A DNA stretch of 32,056 nt from JAOADN01 sp049323795. Lineage in GTDB: Bacteria > Pseudomonadota > Alphaproteobacteria > Rhodobacterales > Rhodobacteraceae. Shown piece by piece: positions 16,867 through 24,929 of this stretch. Position 1 is the first letter of the stretch. Every line of letters begins with the position of its first letter. The DNA is taken from contig JBMOOH010000014.1 in the NCBI GenBank assembly GCA_049323795.1, positions 1-32,056 on the forward strand, read 5' to 3'. Position numbers and translations under genes: made by a program. The notes below the pieces were generated by a model. That model was given only the letters and a program-made list of their open reading frames with translations. It was not told where the DNA came from and made no database searches.

Positions 16867-18111
16867 CTAGCGGCGCAGGCGACGGGCCTCCTCGGCATCC
16901 GCCACGGCCCAGGACCGCAGGGCGGAAAGGATCGCATCCTGCATCCGCGCGCGCCACGCCGGATCGGCGAGCCGCTGCCGGTCCCGCGCCGAGGACAGAA
17001 AGCCCACTTCCAGCAGGAGCGAGGGGATGTCCGCTGCCTTGAGGACCGAGAAGCTGGCGTCCTGGATCGGCCGGCGGAGCATCTCGAGACCTGCCCCGCC
17101 GATCGCCAGGCGGAGCTCCTCGGCCAGGCGGGCCGCCCGCGGCCCGGTCTCGGTCCGGGCCAGATCCATGAGGACATCCGCCACCATGTCGTCATGGCCG
17201 GACAGGTCGATCCCGGCGAGAAGGTCGGCACGGTCGTGCCGCTCGGCAAGCTGCTCGGACGCCGCGTCGCTCGCCGACCCGGCCAGGCGGTAGACGGTCG
17301 CGCCGGACGCCTCTCCCTCGGCGAGCGCGTCGGCATGAAGCGACAGGAACGTGTCGGCGCCGGCCGCCCGGGCCACGCTGATCCGGGTTTCGAGAGGGAC
17401 GAACACGTCCTCGGTCCGTGTCATCTCGACCGTCATCCCGGCGCGGCGGAGCACGTCCGCCAGTTCGCGCGCGAAGGTCAGCGCGACAGCGGCCTCGGTC
17501 GTGCCGCCATACTCGGCGCCGGGATCGATGCCGCCATGGCCGGGATCGAGCACGACGACAAGCGGCCCCGTGCCGGTCTGGCGGCGCTTGGGACGGTCCA
17601 CGCGGGCGGGCGGAGGCAGGGCCCAGATGCTCCCCGAGGTTGCCGCCTGAGCAGCATCGAGGCGGACGAGCCGGTCGAATTCCGCCGCCGAGGCGGGCTC
17701 CAGCCGCAGGGCCAGGGTGGCACCACCGTCGGGGGCCCGCCTCTCCTCGGCGCTCGTCAGGCGGAAGGGCCCCGACAGCTCGGCCACCAGGCGCGACCAG
17801 CCGGCGCGGAACCGGCCCCATGACACCGAACGCACCCCCGCGGCGGCGTCGATCGCGGCCGGGGGCGAGGGGCCGAAATCCACCTCGCGGAAGTCGATCA
17901 CCAGCCGCGGCGGATTGGCGACGAGGCGGACGCGGTAGGGCACGGGCTGGCTGAGCGACAGGGCGAAGGCGATGCCTGTCCCGGCATCGGAAACGCGGGA
18001 CGCCGCGGGATCGAGCCGTGCCAGGGCCGCAAGGTCGCCTCCGGCAACCGCCGCGGCACCCGCCATCCAGAGCGCCGCCACCGCAGCCGCAACTGCCCGC
18101 ACAAAACCCAC
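16867..18111 (-). CDS. N-acetylmuramoyl-L-alanine amidase (AMIN + Amidase_3)
   Basis: It cleaves the amide bond between muramic acid and the stem peptide, mainly during daughter-cell separation. The 414-residue precursor has a signal peptide (about 1-24), an AMIN targeting domain (about 35-140), a linker and an Amidase_3 domain (about 183-405). Zinc ligands are His192 (DPGHGG), Glu206 and His259 (LHADA), and the catalytic Glu368 lies in LLEVGFLS. The long insert between His259 and Glu368 resembles the inhibitory helix of AmiB/AmiC, which EnvC-type LytM proteins relieve. The start is GTG at 18111. Spacing to PBP1A is 134 nt. AmiC is the closest named type. Confidence 0.93.
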   Translation of the reverse strand: MGFVRAVAAAVAALWMAGAAAVAGGDLAALARLDPAASRVSDAGTGIAFALSLSQPVPYRVRLVANPPRLVIDFREVDFGPSPPAAIDAAAGVRSVSWGRFRAGWSRLVAELSGPFRLTSAEERRAPDGGATLALRLEPASAAEFDRLVRLDAAQAATSGSIWALPPPARVDRPKRRQTGTGPLVVVLDPGHGGIDPGAEYGGTTEAAVALTFARELADVLRRAGMTVEMTRTEDVFVPLETRISVARAAGADTFLSLHADALAEGEASGATVYRLAGSASDAASEQLAERHDRADLLAGIDLSGHDDMVADVLMDLARTETGPRAARLAEELRLAIGGAGLEMLRRPIQDASFSVLKAADIPSLLLEVGFLSSARDRQRLADPAWRARMQDAILSALRSWAVADAEEARRLRR

Positions 18112-18208
18112 GTCCGCCCGCCCGCCTCAACTGCCCGCTTTGCCTGTCTTCAGTCCAGCATAGACGGTCCGAATGCCCGGGTCATGCGCGAAACCGGGGC
18201 CGGCACCC

Positions 18209-18256
18209 GGCACGTTTCCAGCGGCACGTTTCCTGCGGCACGTTTCCTGCGGCACG
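18209..18256. repeat. 14-bp tandem repeat, 3.4 copies
   Basis: Units GGCACGTTTCC(A/T)GC start at 18209, 18223 and 18237, with a partial fourth copy (GGCACG) at 18251. The array lies in the 189-nt gap between ispG and the amidase gene, about 100 nt upstream of the amidase start. It could vary in copy number or bind a regulator; neither is shown. Confidence 0.8.
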
Positions 18257-18300
18257 ACAGGGCGGACATGTCCGCCGCAGGGAAGGAGACGCAATTCCGG

Positions 18301-19419
18301 CTATCCGGCCACGCCGGCAGCCTCGATCTCTGCCGCCTTCCGTTCCACCAGTTCGACGATGTGTTCGATCATCTGCTCGTTCGAGAGGGTGTGACTGGTC
18401 TTGCCGGCCAGATAGACCATGCCCTTTCCCGCCCCCCCGCCGGTGAAGCCGATGTCCGTCATCAGCGCCTCGCCCGGTCCATTGACCACGCAGCCGATGA
18501 TCGAGAGGTTCATCGAGGTGGTGATGTGGGCCAGGCGTTCCTCGAGCGCCGAGACCGTCCGGATCACGTCGAAGCCCTGCCGCGCACAGGACGGACAGGA
18601 GATGATGGTGACCCCGCGGTGACGCAGGCCCAGCGACTTGAGGATCTCGTAACCGACCTTCACCTCTTCCACCGGATCGGCCGAAAGCGACACCCGGATC
18701 GTGTCGCCAATGCCCATCCAGAGCAGGTTGCCCAGTCCGATCGCGGACTTGACGGTCCCCGACACCAGCCCCCCGGCCTCGGTGATCCCGAGGTGGATGG
18801 GCGCGTCGGTCGCCTCGGCGAGGTGCTGGTAGGCGGCGGCGGCAAGAAAGATGTCGGAGGCCTTCGCGCTAATCTTGAAGTCGTGGAAATCGTTGTCCTG
18901 CAGAAGCTTGATGTGGTCGAGGCCGCTTTCGACCATGGCCTCCGGACAGGGCTCGCCGTACTTCTCCAGAAGATGCTTCTCAAGACTTCCGGCATTCACC
19001 CCGATGCGGATCGAACAGCCGTGGTCCCTGGCCGCCCTGACCACCTCGCGCACGCGGTCCGCGCTGCCGATGTTGCCGGGGTTGATCCTCAGGCACGCCG
19101 CTCCCGCCTCGGCCGCCTCGATGGCGCGGCGGTAGTGGAAATGGATGTCGGCAACGATCGGCACGGGACTTTCCGCGACGATTTCGCGCAGCGCCCGTGT
19201 CGAGTCCTCGTCGGGGGTCGAGACACGGACGATGTCGGCCCCGGCGGCGGCACAGCGCTGGATCTGCCCGATCGTCGCTGCCACGTCGGTGGTCGGCGTG
19301 TTCGTCATCGTCTGAACGCTGATCGGCGCATCGCCGCCCACGGCAACCTTACCCACCCGTATCTGGCGCGACTTGCGGCGGTAGATGTTTCGCCAGGGAC
19401 GGACGTGATTGAGGGACAT
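18301..19419 (-). CDS. ispG: 4-hydroxy-3-methylbut-2-enyl diphosphate synthase
   Basis: IspG carries out the penultimate step of the MEP isoprenoid pathway, converting MEcPP to HMBPP with a [4Fe-4S] cluster in the cytoplasm. The 372-residue product has an N-terminal TIM barrel with ISVQTMTN and the C-terminal cluster site Cys275/Cys278 (SCPSC), Cys310 (GCVVNGPGE) and Glu317, matching the E. coli ligand pattern. The ATG at 19419 (MSLNHVRPW) gives exactly the usual length; an ATG 30 nt upstream is less likely. It is 68 nt downstream of the RodZ-like gene on the same strand. Confidence 0.97.
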   Translation of the reverse strand: MSLNHVRPWRNIYRRKSRQIRVGKVAVGGDAPISVQTMTNTPTTDVAATIGQIQRCAAAGADIVRVSTPDEDSTRALREIVAESPVPIVADIHFHYRRAIEAAEAGAACLRINPGNIGSADRVREVVRAARDHGCSIRIGVNAGSLEKHLLEKYGEPCPEAMVESGLDHIKLLQDNDFHDFKISAKASDIFLAAAAYQHLAEATDAPIHLGITEAGGLVSGTVKSAIGLGNLLWMGIGDTIRVSLSADPVEEVKVGYEILKSLGLRHRGVTIISCPSCARQGFDVIRTVSALEERLAHITTSMNLSIIGCVVNGPGEALMTDIGFTGGGAGKGMVYLAGKTSHTLSNEQMIEHIVELVERKAAEIEAAGVAG

Positions 19420-19487
19420 GGGTTCAGGCCTGCCTGCGGAGGACGACACTCCTAGATACGTCGCCCCCGACCGGAGGGCAACGCGCC

Positions 19488-20759
19488 TCAGGGCGTGGTG
19501 GCCGGCGCCGGCGCGGTTCCGGCGGGAACCGACTCGGGAAGGATCTCGGACGGGGATGCCTCGGCCACAGCGACGAAGCGGGCAAGATCCTGATCGCGCG
19601 ACAGGTCGGCGAGCGCGTATTTCGACGTCAGCGCCTCGGGCGAGAGGGTCAGGTTCTTCGTGACCGAGCCCCGGTCGCCCGCGGGCCCGTAGGTCTGCCC
19701 GTTGACCGCGAAGTAGAGCGAACCGGACTCGCCCACGCGCAGCGTCGGCGGCTCTTCGGTCTTTGGAAGCGCCCAGCGCTCGCCGGCGTCCAGGATCTTC
19801 TCGAACAGGACCGTTCCGTCGGCGGACTGGACCCTGACCCAGGCGGGCCTGACCGCAAGAAGCTCGACCTCCGGAGCATCGGGCGTGACGACCTGCACCG
19901 GCGTCGCGCCGAGCGTCGGGACAGAGAGCGCCACCGACACCGCCGCGATCGCGGCATCGGCCTCGGCGTCCACGCCGGTTCCGGCCAGAGCGCCGATCGA
20001 GTTGGGATCTATCGCCGCGATCGGGCCGTCCCGCGGAACAAGGACGGGCGTGTCGAGGGCCTGCGGACGATAGAGCCGGTCGAGCGCCTCGGCCGTGGCG
20101 GGCGCGTCCTCGCCGGAAATCGACAGTCCGCTGTCCGTCGTCTCGGTCTGGGCGGCGAGCGACTGCGCCGCCCCTTCGAGCGGGTCGAGCTGCGCCACCA
20201 CCCCCGGGGCCTGATCCACGGGGGCGACGCTCACGCGCTGGAGTTCCCGGAGCACGGCCCAGCCGCCATAGCCCAGGCCGGAAATGAGCAGAACGAGCAC
20301 GAGGATCGAGCCGATCGCTCCGGGCTGCACGCCGGAAAGGAAGGCTTCCCCCCGCGGGACAAAGGGCGCCCGCGGATTGGAGAAGATGTCGTCCGCCTCG
20401 ACCAGCCGGGGCACGGGCTTCGGCCCGGAGGCCGCGGCCGACATGCCATGCGCGACCGAGAACCCCGATTCCTCGCAGAAGCGGCGGAACGCCCAGTCGG
20501 GATCGAGCCCGAGATAGCGCGCGTAGGACCGGACGTAGCCGGCGATGAAACCCGGCGTCTCGAAGGCCGAGACGTCGGCGTTCTCGATGGCGGCTATGTA
20601 GCCCGCCTTGATCCTGAGTTCGCGCTGGACATCGAGCAGCGACCTGGACAGAGTGGCACGCTCGCCCCGCATGATGTCGCCGAGCTTGAGCTCGTATTCG
20701 TCGAATCCCCTGGGCTGGTCCGTGTCATCCGCCGAAGGTTTGCCCTTCCGCCCGATCAT
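19488..20759 (-). CDS. RodZ-like HTH/DUF4115 membrane protein
   Basis: The 423-residue protein has a cytoplasmic Cro/C1-like helix-turn-helix domain (about 30-100, with LRIKAGYIAAIEN and FIAGYVRSYARYLGLD), a transmembrane helix (about 148-170), a long Pro/Ala-rich linker, and a C-terminal DUF4115 domain (about 298-375, VRPAWVRVQSADG). This is the RodZ layout; RodZ links MreB to cell-wall synthesis in rod-shaped bacteria. Its role here is inferred from that layout. The ATG at 20759 (MIGRKG) is preferred over 20822 because the upstream residues are not family-like. hemA lies 104 nt upstream and ispG downstream. Confidence 0.88.
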   Translation of the reverse strand: MIGRKGKPSADDTDQPRGFDEYELKLGDIMRGERATLSRSLLDVQRELRIKAGYIAAIENADVSAFETPGFIAGYVRSYARYLGLDPDWAFRRFCEESGFSVAHGMSAAASGPKPVPRLVEADDIFSNPRAPFVPRGEAFLSGVQPGAIGSILVLVLLISGLGYGGWAVLRELQRVSVAPVDQAPGVVAQLDPLEGAAQSLAAQTETTDSGLSISGEDAPATAEALDRLYRPQALDTPVLVPRDGPIAAIDPNSIGALAGTGVDAEADAAIAAVSVALSVPTLGATPVQVVTPDAPEVELLAVRPAWVRVQSADGTVLFEKILDAGERWALPKTEEPPTLRVGESGSLYFAVNGQTYGPAGDRGSVTKNLTLSPEALTSKYALADLSRDQDLARFVAVAEASPSEILPESVPAGTAPAPATTP

Positions 20760-20863
20760 GCCCTGCCCCTGATCCCTAGCCGGACGGCGATTCGCCCCTG
20801 TTTCCGCCGTCCTATTGAGCATTTCTTAACATACGGCAAGCTGCAATGCGACCGCAGATGGCC

Positions 20864-22087
20864 TCACGCAGAGACTTGCGCGCGATTCAGTGCGCAATGC
20901 GCCCACAAGATGTCCAGCGCCGAAACAAGCCGGTCGATGTCGGCCGCCGAGTGGACTGGCGAGGGGGTGAAGCGCAGCCTTTCGGTGCCGCGCGGCACGG
21001 TCGGGAAATTGATCGGCTGGACATAGAGCCCGTGGCGCTCGAGCAGCATGTCCGACAGAATCTTGCAGTGCACCGGATCGCCGACATGGACCGGAACGAT
21101 GTGGCTGCCATGGTCGGTGATCGGCAGGCCGAGCCCCCGCAGGCGCATCTTCACGATCCGTGCCTTCATCTGGTGCAGGTCGCGCAAGCCCCGGTCTGTC
21201 TTGAGGTGCCGCACGCTCGCCGCCGCGCCCGCGGCGACGACGGGCGGCAGCGAGGTGGTGAAGATGAACCCCGGCGCGTAGGACCGGACGGCATCCACCA
21301 TCCTGGCCGAGGCGGCGATGTAGCCGCCCATCACGCCGTAGCCCTTGGCGAGCGTCCCGTTGATGATGTCGATCCGCGGCATGAGCCCGTCGCGCTCGGC
21401 CACGCCGCCGCCGCGCGGTCCGTAGATGCCGACCGCGTGGACCTCGTCGAGATAGGTCAGCGCGCCGAATTCCTCGGCAAGGTCGCAGATCGCCGAGACG
21501 GGGCCGAAGTCCCCGTCCATCGAATAGATCGACTCGAAGGCGATCAGCTTCGGCGCGGCCGGATCATCGGCCGCCATCAGCGTGCGCAGATGCGCGACGT
21601 CGTTGTGGCGGAAGATGCGCTTCCCGCCGCCGCCCCGCCGGATGCCCTCGATCATCGAGGCGTGGTTCAGGGCGTCCGAATAGACGATGAGGCCCGGAAA
21701 CAGCTTCGGCAGCGTCGACAGCGTGGCGTCGTTGGCGATGTAGGCGCTCGTAAACAGCAGTGCGGCCTCCTTGCCGTGCAGGTCGGCAAGCTCGGCCTCG
21801 AGTGCCCTGTGCCAGACGGTGGTGCCCGAGATGTTGCGAGTGCCGCCCGATCCCGCCCCGCCCGCGTCAAGGGCCTCGTGCATCGCGGCGAGCACGGCCG
21901 GATGCTGGCCCATTCCGAGATAGTCGTTGCCGCACCAGACGGTGATCTCGCTCTCGCTTCCGTCGGGGCGACGCCAAACCGCCTTCGGATAGGTCCCGCA
22001 GATGCGCTCGATGTCGATGAAGGTGCGGTAGCGTCCCTCGTCGTGCAGGCGGGCGATGGCCCGGTCGAGTGCCCCGTCGAAATCCAT
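20864..22087 (-). CDS. hemA: 5-aminolevulinate synthase
   Basis: This PLP enzyme condenses glycine with succinyl-CoA to form 5-aminolevulinate, the first step of tetrapyrrole synthesis by the Shemin (C4) pathway. The 407-residue protein has the PLP lysine Lys248 in NGTLAKGYG, the TRNISGTT block, the DEVHAVGIYG segment that positions the cofactor, and QPINFPTVPRGTERLR near the C terminus. It follows Rhodobacter HemA closely in length and sequence. I chose ATG 22087 because AGAAGG lies 9 nt upstream; ATG 22096 leaves no room for a binding site. A probable FnrL site lies 61 nt upstream. Confidence 0.97.
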   Translation of the reverse strand: MDFDGALDRAIARLHDEGRYRTFIDIERICGTYPKAVWRRPDGSESEITVWCGNDYLGMGQHPAVLAAMHEALDAGGAGSGGTRNISGTTVWHRALEAELADLHGKEAALLFTSAYIANDATLSTLPKLFPGLIVYSDALNHASMIEGIRRGGGGKRIFRHNDVAHLRTLMAADDPAAPKLIAFESIYSMDGDFGPVSAICDLAEEFGALTYLDEVHAVGIYGPRGGGVAERDGLMPRIDIINGTLAKGYGVMGGYIAASARMVDAVRSYAPGFIFTTSLPPVVAAGAAASVRHLKTDRGLRDLHQMKARIVKMRLRGLGLPITDHGSHIVPVHVGDPVHCKILSDMLLERHGLYVQPINFPTVPRGTERLRFTPSPVHSAADIDRLVSALDILWAHCALNRAQVSA

Positions 22088-22147
22088 GGGACGCATCCTT
22101 CTCTGCGATTCCAGGTCGGACCTTACGACCGCGAGATGCGCCCTGAC

Positions 22148-22161
22148 TTGATCGAGGTCAA
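22148..22161. promoter_or_regulatory. FnrL-like binding site upstream of hemA
   Basis: TTGATCGAGGTCAA matches the FNR/FnrL palindrome TTGAT-N4-ATCAA at 9 of 10 positions. It lies between the divergent hemA and M20 peptidase genes, 61 nt from the hemA start. FnrL control of hemA by oxygen is established in Rhodobacter; here it is inferred from the site. Confidence 0.65.
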
Positions 22162-22283
22162 CACCCGCCGGACCGGGGCGGCCAATTTGTCGCTGCTCCG
22201 GCGGCGTCTGGACAGCCGCGCCGCGGCTGCTAGGGTCGCCCGGCAGCGCACCTGGACCAGATCGCCAACGACGGAGTGACCCG

Positions 22284-23660
22284 ATGAGCCTCGATGCCGT
22301 TCTCGCCCGGATCGACGAAACCCTGCCCGAAGCGACAGCGCGGCTCTTCGACCTGCTCCGCATCCCGTCGATCTCCACCGACCCCGCCTACAGGGCCCAC
22401 TGCGCCGCCGCCGCCGAATGGCTGGCGCGCGAGCTGACCGGCCTCGGCTTCCGCGCCGCCGCGCGCCCGACGCCGGGTCATCCGATGGTCGTCGGGCATT
22501 GCGACGGACCCGGCCGGCATATCCTCTTCTACGGCCATTACGACGTGCAGCCCGTCGATCCGCTGAGCCTCTGGCACCGCGATCCCTTCGACCCGGCGAT
22601 CGAGGACGGACCGAAAGGCAAGGTCATCCGCGGGCGCGGCGCGTCCGACGACAAGGGCCAGCTCATGACCTTCGTGGAAGCCTGCCGGGCGTGGGCGCAT
22701 GTCCACGGATCGCTTCCCGGACGGCTCACCATCCTCTTCGAGGGCGAGGAGGAATCGGGCTCGCCCTCGCTGCTCCCGTTCCTGAGGGAGAACGCCGGGG
22801 AACTCTCGGCCGACCTCGCCCTCATCTGCGACACCGGGCTCTTCGAGGATGCGGTCCCCGCGATCACGACGATGCTCCGCGGCCTCGCCAAGACGGAATT
22901 CACGCTCCGCGCCGCCGACCGCGACCTGCATTCCGGCATGTATGGCGGGTTGGCCCGGAACCCGATCCACGTCCTGGCGCGGATCCTCGCGAACCTCCAC
23001 GACGACCACGGGCGCGTCATGGTTCCGGGCTTCTACGACGACGTGGCCGAGCTTCCCGACATGCTCCGCAGCCAGTGGCAGGCGCTGTCCTTCGACCATG
23101 CAAGGTATCTGGGCGACGTGGGCCTTTCGGTTCCCGCCGGCGAAGACGACCGCACGCCGCTCGAGATGATCTGGTCCCGCCCGACGGCCGAGGTGAACGG
23201 CATCTGGGGCGGCTACAGCGGCGCGGGCTTCAAGACCGTCCTGCCGGGAGAGGCCCATGCCAAGGTCAGCTTCCGCCTCGTCTCGAAGCAGGACCCCGAA
23301 AGGATCCTGACCGCGTTCCGCGCCTGGGCCGAGGCGCAGCTTCCCGCCGACTGCGGGATCGTCTGGCACGACGACATCCAGGGGAGCCCCGCATCGGTGA
23401 TGGAGATCGGCGATCCGGCCTTCGACGCCGCGCGGATCGCCCTGACCGAGGAATGGGGCCGCCCGGCCGCCTATGTCGGGTCCGGCGGGTCGATCCCGAT
23501 CGCCGGGCACTTCAGGACCTGTCTCGGGATGGACGCGATGCTGATCGGCTTCGGCCGCGACGACGACCAGATCCACAGCCCGAACGAGAAGTACGACCTC
23601 GACTGCTTCCGCAAGGGCATCCGGAGCTGGGCGCGCATCCTCGCCAAGATCGCGGGCTGA
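22284..23660 (+). CDS. M20 family dipeptidase/peptidase
   Basis: This is a di-zinc metallopeptidase of the ArgE/DapE/carnosinase group, 458 residues and cytoplasmic. Metal-site and catalytic residues are intact: His85/Asp87 (FYGHYDVQP), Asp122 (GRGASDDKGQ), Glu156/Glu157 (EGEEESGS), Asp183 and His431 (DDQIHSPNE). The RDLHSGMYGG and RPTAEVNGIWGGYSG motifs in the lid/dimerisation domain place it with the dipeptidases rather than with DapE. The exact substrate is unknown. GGAG lies 8 nt upstream of the ATG. It is divergent from hemA and stands alone. Confidence 0.92.
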   Translation: MSLDAVLARIDETLPEATARLFDLLRIPSISTDPAYRAHCAAAAEWLARELTGLGFRAAARPTPGHPMVVGHCDGPGRHILFYGHYDVQPVDPLSLWHRDPFDPAIEDGPKGKVIRGRGASDDKGQLMTFVEACRAWAHVHGSLPGRLTILFEGEEESGSPSLLPFLRENAGELSADLALICDTGLFEDAVPAITTMLRGLAKTEFTLRAADRDLHSGMYGGLARNPIHVLARILANLHDDHGRVMVPGFYDDVAELPDMLRSQWQALSFDHARYLGDVGLSVPAGEDDRTPLEMIWSRPTAEVNGIWGGYSGAGFKTVLPGEAHAKVSFRLVSKQDPERILTAFRAWAEAQLPADCGIVWHDDIQGSPASVMEIGDPAFDAARIALTEEWGRPAAYVGSGGSIPIAGHFRTCLGMDAMLIGFGRDDDQIHSPNEKYDLDCFRKGIRSWARILAKIAG

Positions 23661-23669
23661 GACATGGAA

Positions 23670-23690
23670 ACGGGGGCCGCCGGCCCCCGT
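23670..23690 (-). terminator. Hairpin between convergent M20 and DUF1344 genes
   Basis: ACGGGGGCC (23670-23678) and GGCCCCCGT (23682-23690) form a perfect 9-bp stem with a 3-nt loop. On the - strand it is followed by TTCC, so it best suits the DUF1344 transcript but may serve both genes. Confidence 0.6.
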
Positions 23691-23744
23691 CCCGTCATGC
23701 TGCGCCGGCCTGCGGGGGTGGTGCCGCAGGCGGGTGCGGCGCCG

Positions 23745-24005
23745 TCACGACGCGGGCGTGACCGCGCTCGCCACGTTCTTGCCGTTCTGCAGCTCCCACT
23801 TCACGGAAACCTTCTCGCCGACCTTCAGGGTGTTAACCTTGAATCCCTTCGGCAGCATGAAGGTCTTGCCGTCCACCAGGGTGATGCTGCCGGCCTTGGC
23901 GTCGATCGCCTTGATCGCGCCCACGTCGGGGGCCGTCGCCGCGAAGGCAGCGCCGGAGAGGCCGACGGAAAGGGCGAGGGTGGCGGGGATAAGCAGGTTG
24001 CGCAT
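23745..24005 (-). CDS. Small secreted DUF1344 protein
   Basis: The 86-residue precursor has a typical signal peptide ending in AFA (residues 1-22). A short mature domain of about 64 residues follows, with the DUF1344 pattern IKAIDAKAGSITLVDGKTFMLP and VGEKVSVKWE. The mature part reads as a small beta-barrel, OB-like. It is exported to the periplasm; function is unknown. GGAG lies 10 nt before the ATG. Its upstream region contains a long hairpin and an AT-rich block, and a terminator hairpin lies downstream, so it is probably a single-gene transcript. Confidence 0.85.
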   Translation of the reverse strand: MRNLLIPATLALSVGLSGAAFAATAPDVGAIKAIDAKAGSITLVDGKTFMLPKGFKVNTLKVGEKVSVKWELQNGKNVASAVTPAS

Positions 24006-24058
24006 GATCTCAAGCTCCAGGATGCGGCTGCGGGTCTGATTGTGCGCCGCAAGGATTG

Positions 24059-24125
24059 GTTCGAAGCCGTCCGGGCCTGTCGTGTCGACGGGATCACCCC
24101 GTCCGGCAGGACCCCGGCTTCGAAC
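24059..24125 (-). other. Long nested inverted repeat in the DUF1344 leader
   Basis: Outer arms GTTCGAAGCCG (24059-24069) and CGGCTTCGAAC (24115-24125) are perfect 11-bp complements. Inside, read on the - strand, GGTCCTGCCG can pair with CGACAGGCC apart from a bulge and a mismatch. The tip GACGGG/CCCGTC (24087-24092/24098-24103) adds 6 bp. The whole forms one extended stem of roughly 25 bp, 53 nt upstream of the DUF1344 start. It could be a structured 5' UTR, a small RNA or a palindromic repeat. It matches no riboswitch class I can name. Confidence 0.6.
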
Positions 24126-24137
24126 AACACATTGCCG

Positions 24138-24160
24138 CTAAAAGGAAAATTTTAAATCCA
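24138..24160 (-). promoter_or_regulatory. AT-rich block, candidate promoter/UP region
   Basis: CTAAAAGGAAAATTTTAAATCC is strikingly AT-rich for this genome and lies just upstream of the nested hairpin, in the right place for a promoter reading leftward into the DUF1344 leader. No clear -35/-10 pair can be assigned. The rest of the gap up to the tRNA (24161-24614) shows no supported gene; it holds only a small hairpin, CCGCGG/CCGCGG (24541-24555), about 60 nt beyond the tRNA-Asp 3' end. Confidence 0.35.
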
Positions 24161-24614
24161 CCCGCACCCGCTGCTGAACCTCCGTGAGGCGTGATCGCGC
24201 TCTGCGCGCAGCGTCACATGCGGAAAAGGCGGATTGTCGTGGCATTTCAGGCCGCTTGCGCGGGGCGTTACGGCCTCTCGCGGGCGTGACGGGAGGTGAT
24301 GACCGGAGCGCGCCCGTGAAACACGCCCCGTCCGCGCGCCCTGAGGCCGGGTCGGCGGGCGCCGATCGGCACCGCCGACACGCCCGCCCGCGCGGGCCAG
24401 AGCGGAAATGTGGATCGGACTGCCCCCGGATTCGCGATCACGGCGCGTCGGACAAGGCCGGCCGGCCCCCCTGATCGGCGCAGATCGCCGTCCATCAGGT
24501 CGTGCTCGAAGGTGCGGCCGAACGCAACCGGGGCCAAGGCCCGCGGAGACCGCGGACCCTGCGCCCCAACCAGCGGGCGCGTCCGATAGCGACTGACCTG
24601 CAGAGGGTCTGGGC

Positions 24615-24691
24615 TGGCGCGGTGGACGGGGCTCGAACCCGCGACCCCCGGCGTGACAGGCCGGTACTCTAACCAACTGAGCTACCACCGC
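24615..24691 (-). tRNA. tRNA-Asp(GTC)
   Basis: The complete cloverleaf is 77 nt including an encoded CCA. The acceptor stem is GCGGTGG/CCACCGC with discriminator G, the anticodon stem-loop is CCGGC-CTGTCAC-GCCGG, giving anticodon GTC, and the T-loop is TTCGAGC. Its near-consensus promoter lies upstream at 24730-24758. Confidence 0.97.
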
Positions 24692-24729
24692 GCGCCCGGA
24701 TCGGACCACGAGGGCCCGACGTGGGGGGC

Positions 24730-24758
24730 TTCATAGGGGGGTTCCAAACCCGCGTCAA
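24730..24758 (-). promoter_or_regulatory. Promoter of tRNA-Asp
   Basis: On the - strand, TTGACG (24753-24758) and TATGAA (24730-24735) are separated by exactly 17 nt, a near-consensus sigma-70 pair ending 38 nt before the tRNA 5' end. Confidence 0.65.
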
Positions 24759-24929
24759 GCTTCCCGATCAGACCTTTTCGCGGGCTTCGGGGATCGGCGC
24801 GACGGGCGGTTGGCGGATCCCCCCGCACCCCCTATACTGGGGCGCGTGAAGGTCCGGGCAACAAGGACCGCAGGGCAATTCGGGCGGGGGCGCGCACCAC
24901 GGCGGCGGTCCTGTCGAGCGGAGACAGGC

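Noticed and set aside
24268..24537. 89-codon - strand ORF in the gap before tRNA-Asp
   Set aside because: There is no ribosome binding site, no motif, and Arg/Gly/Pro-rich composition as in random GC-rich frames.
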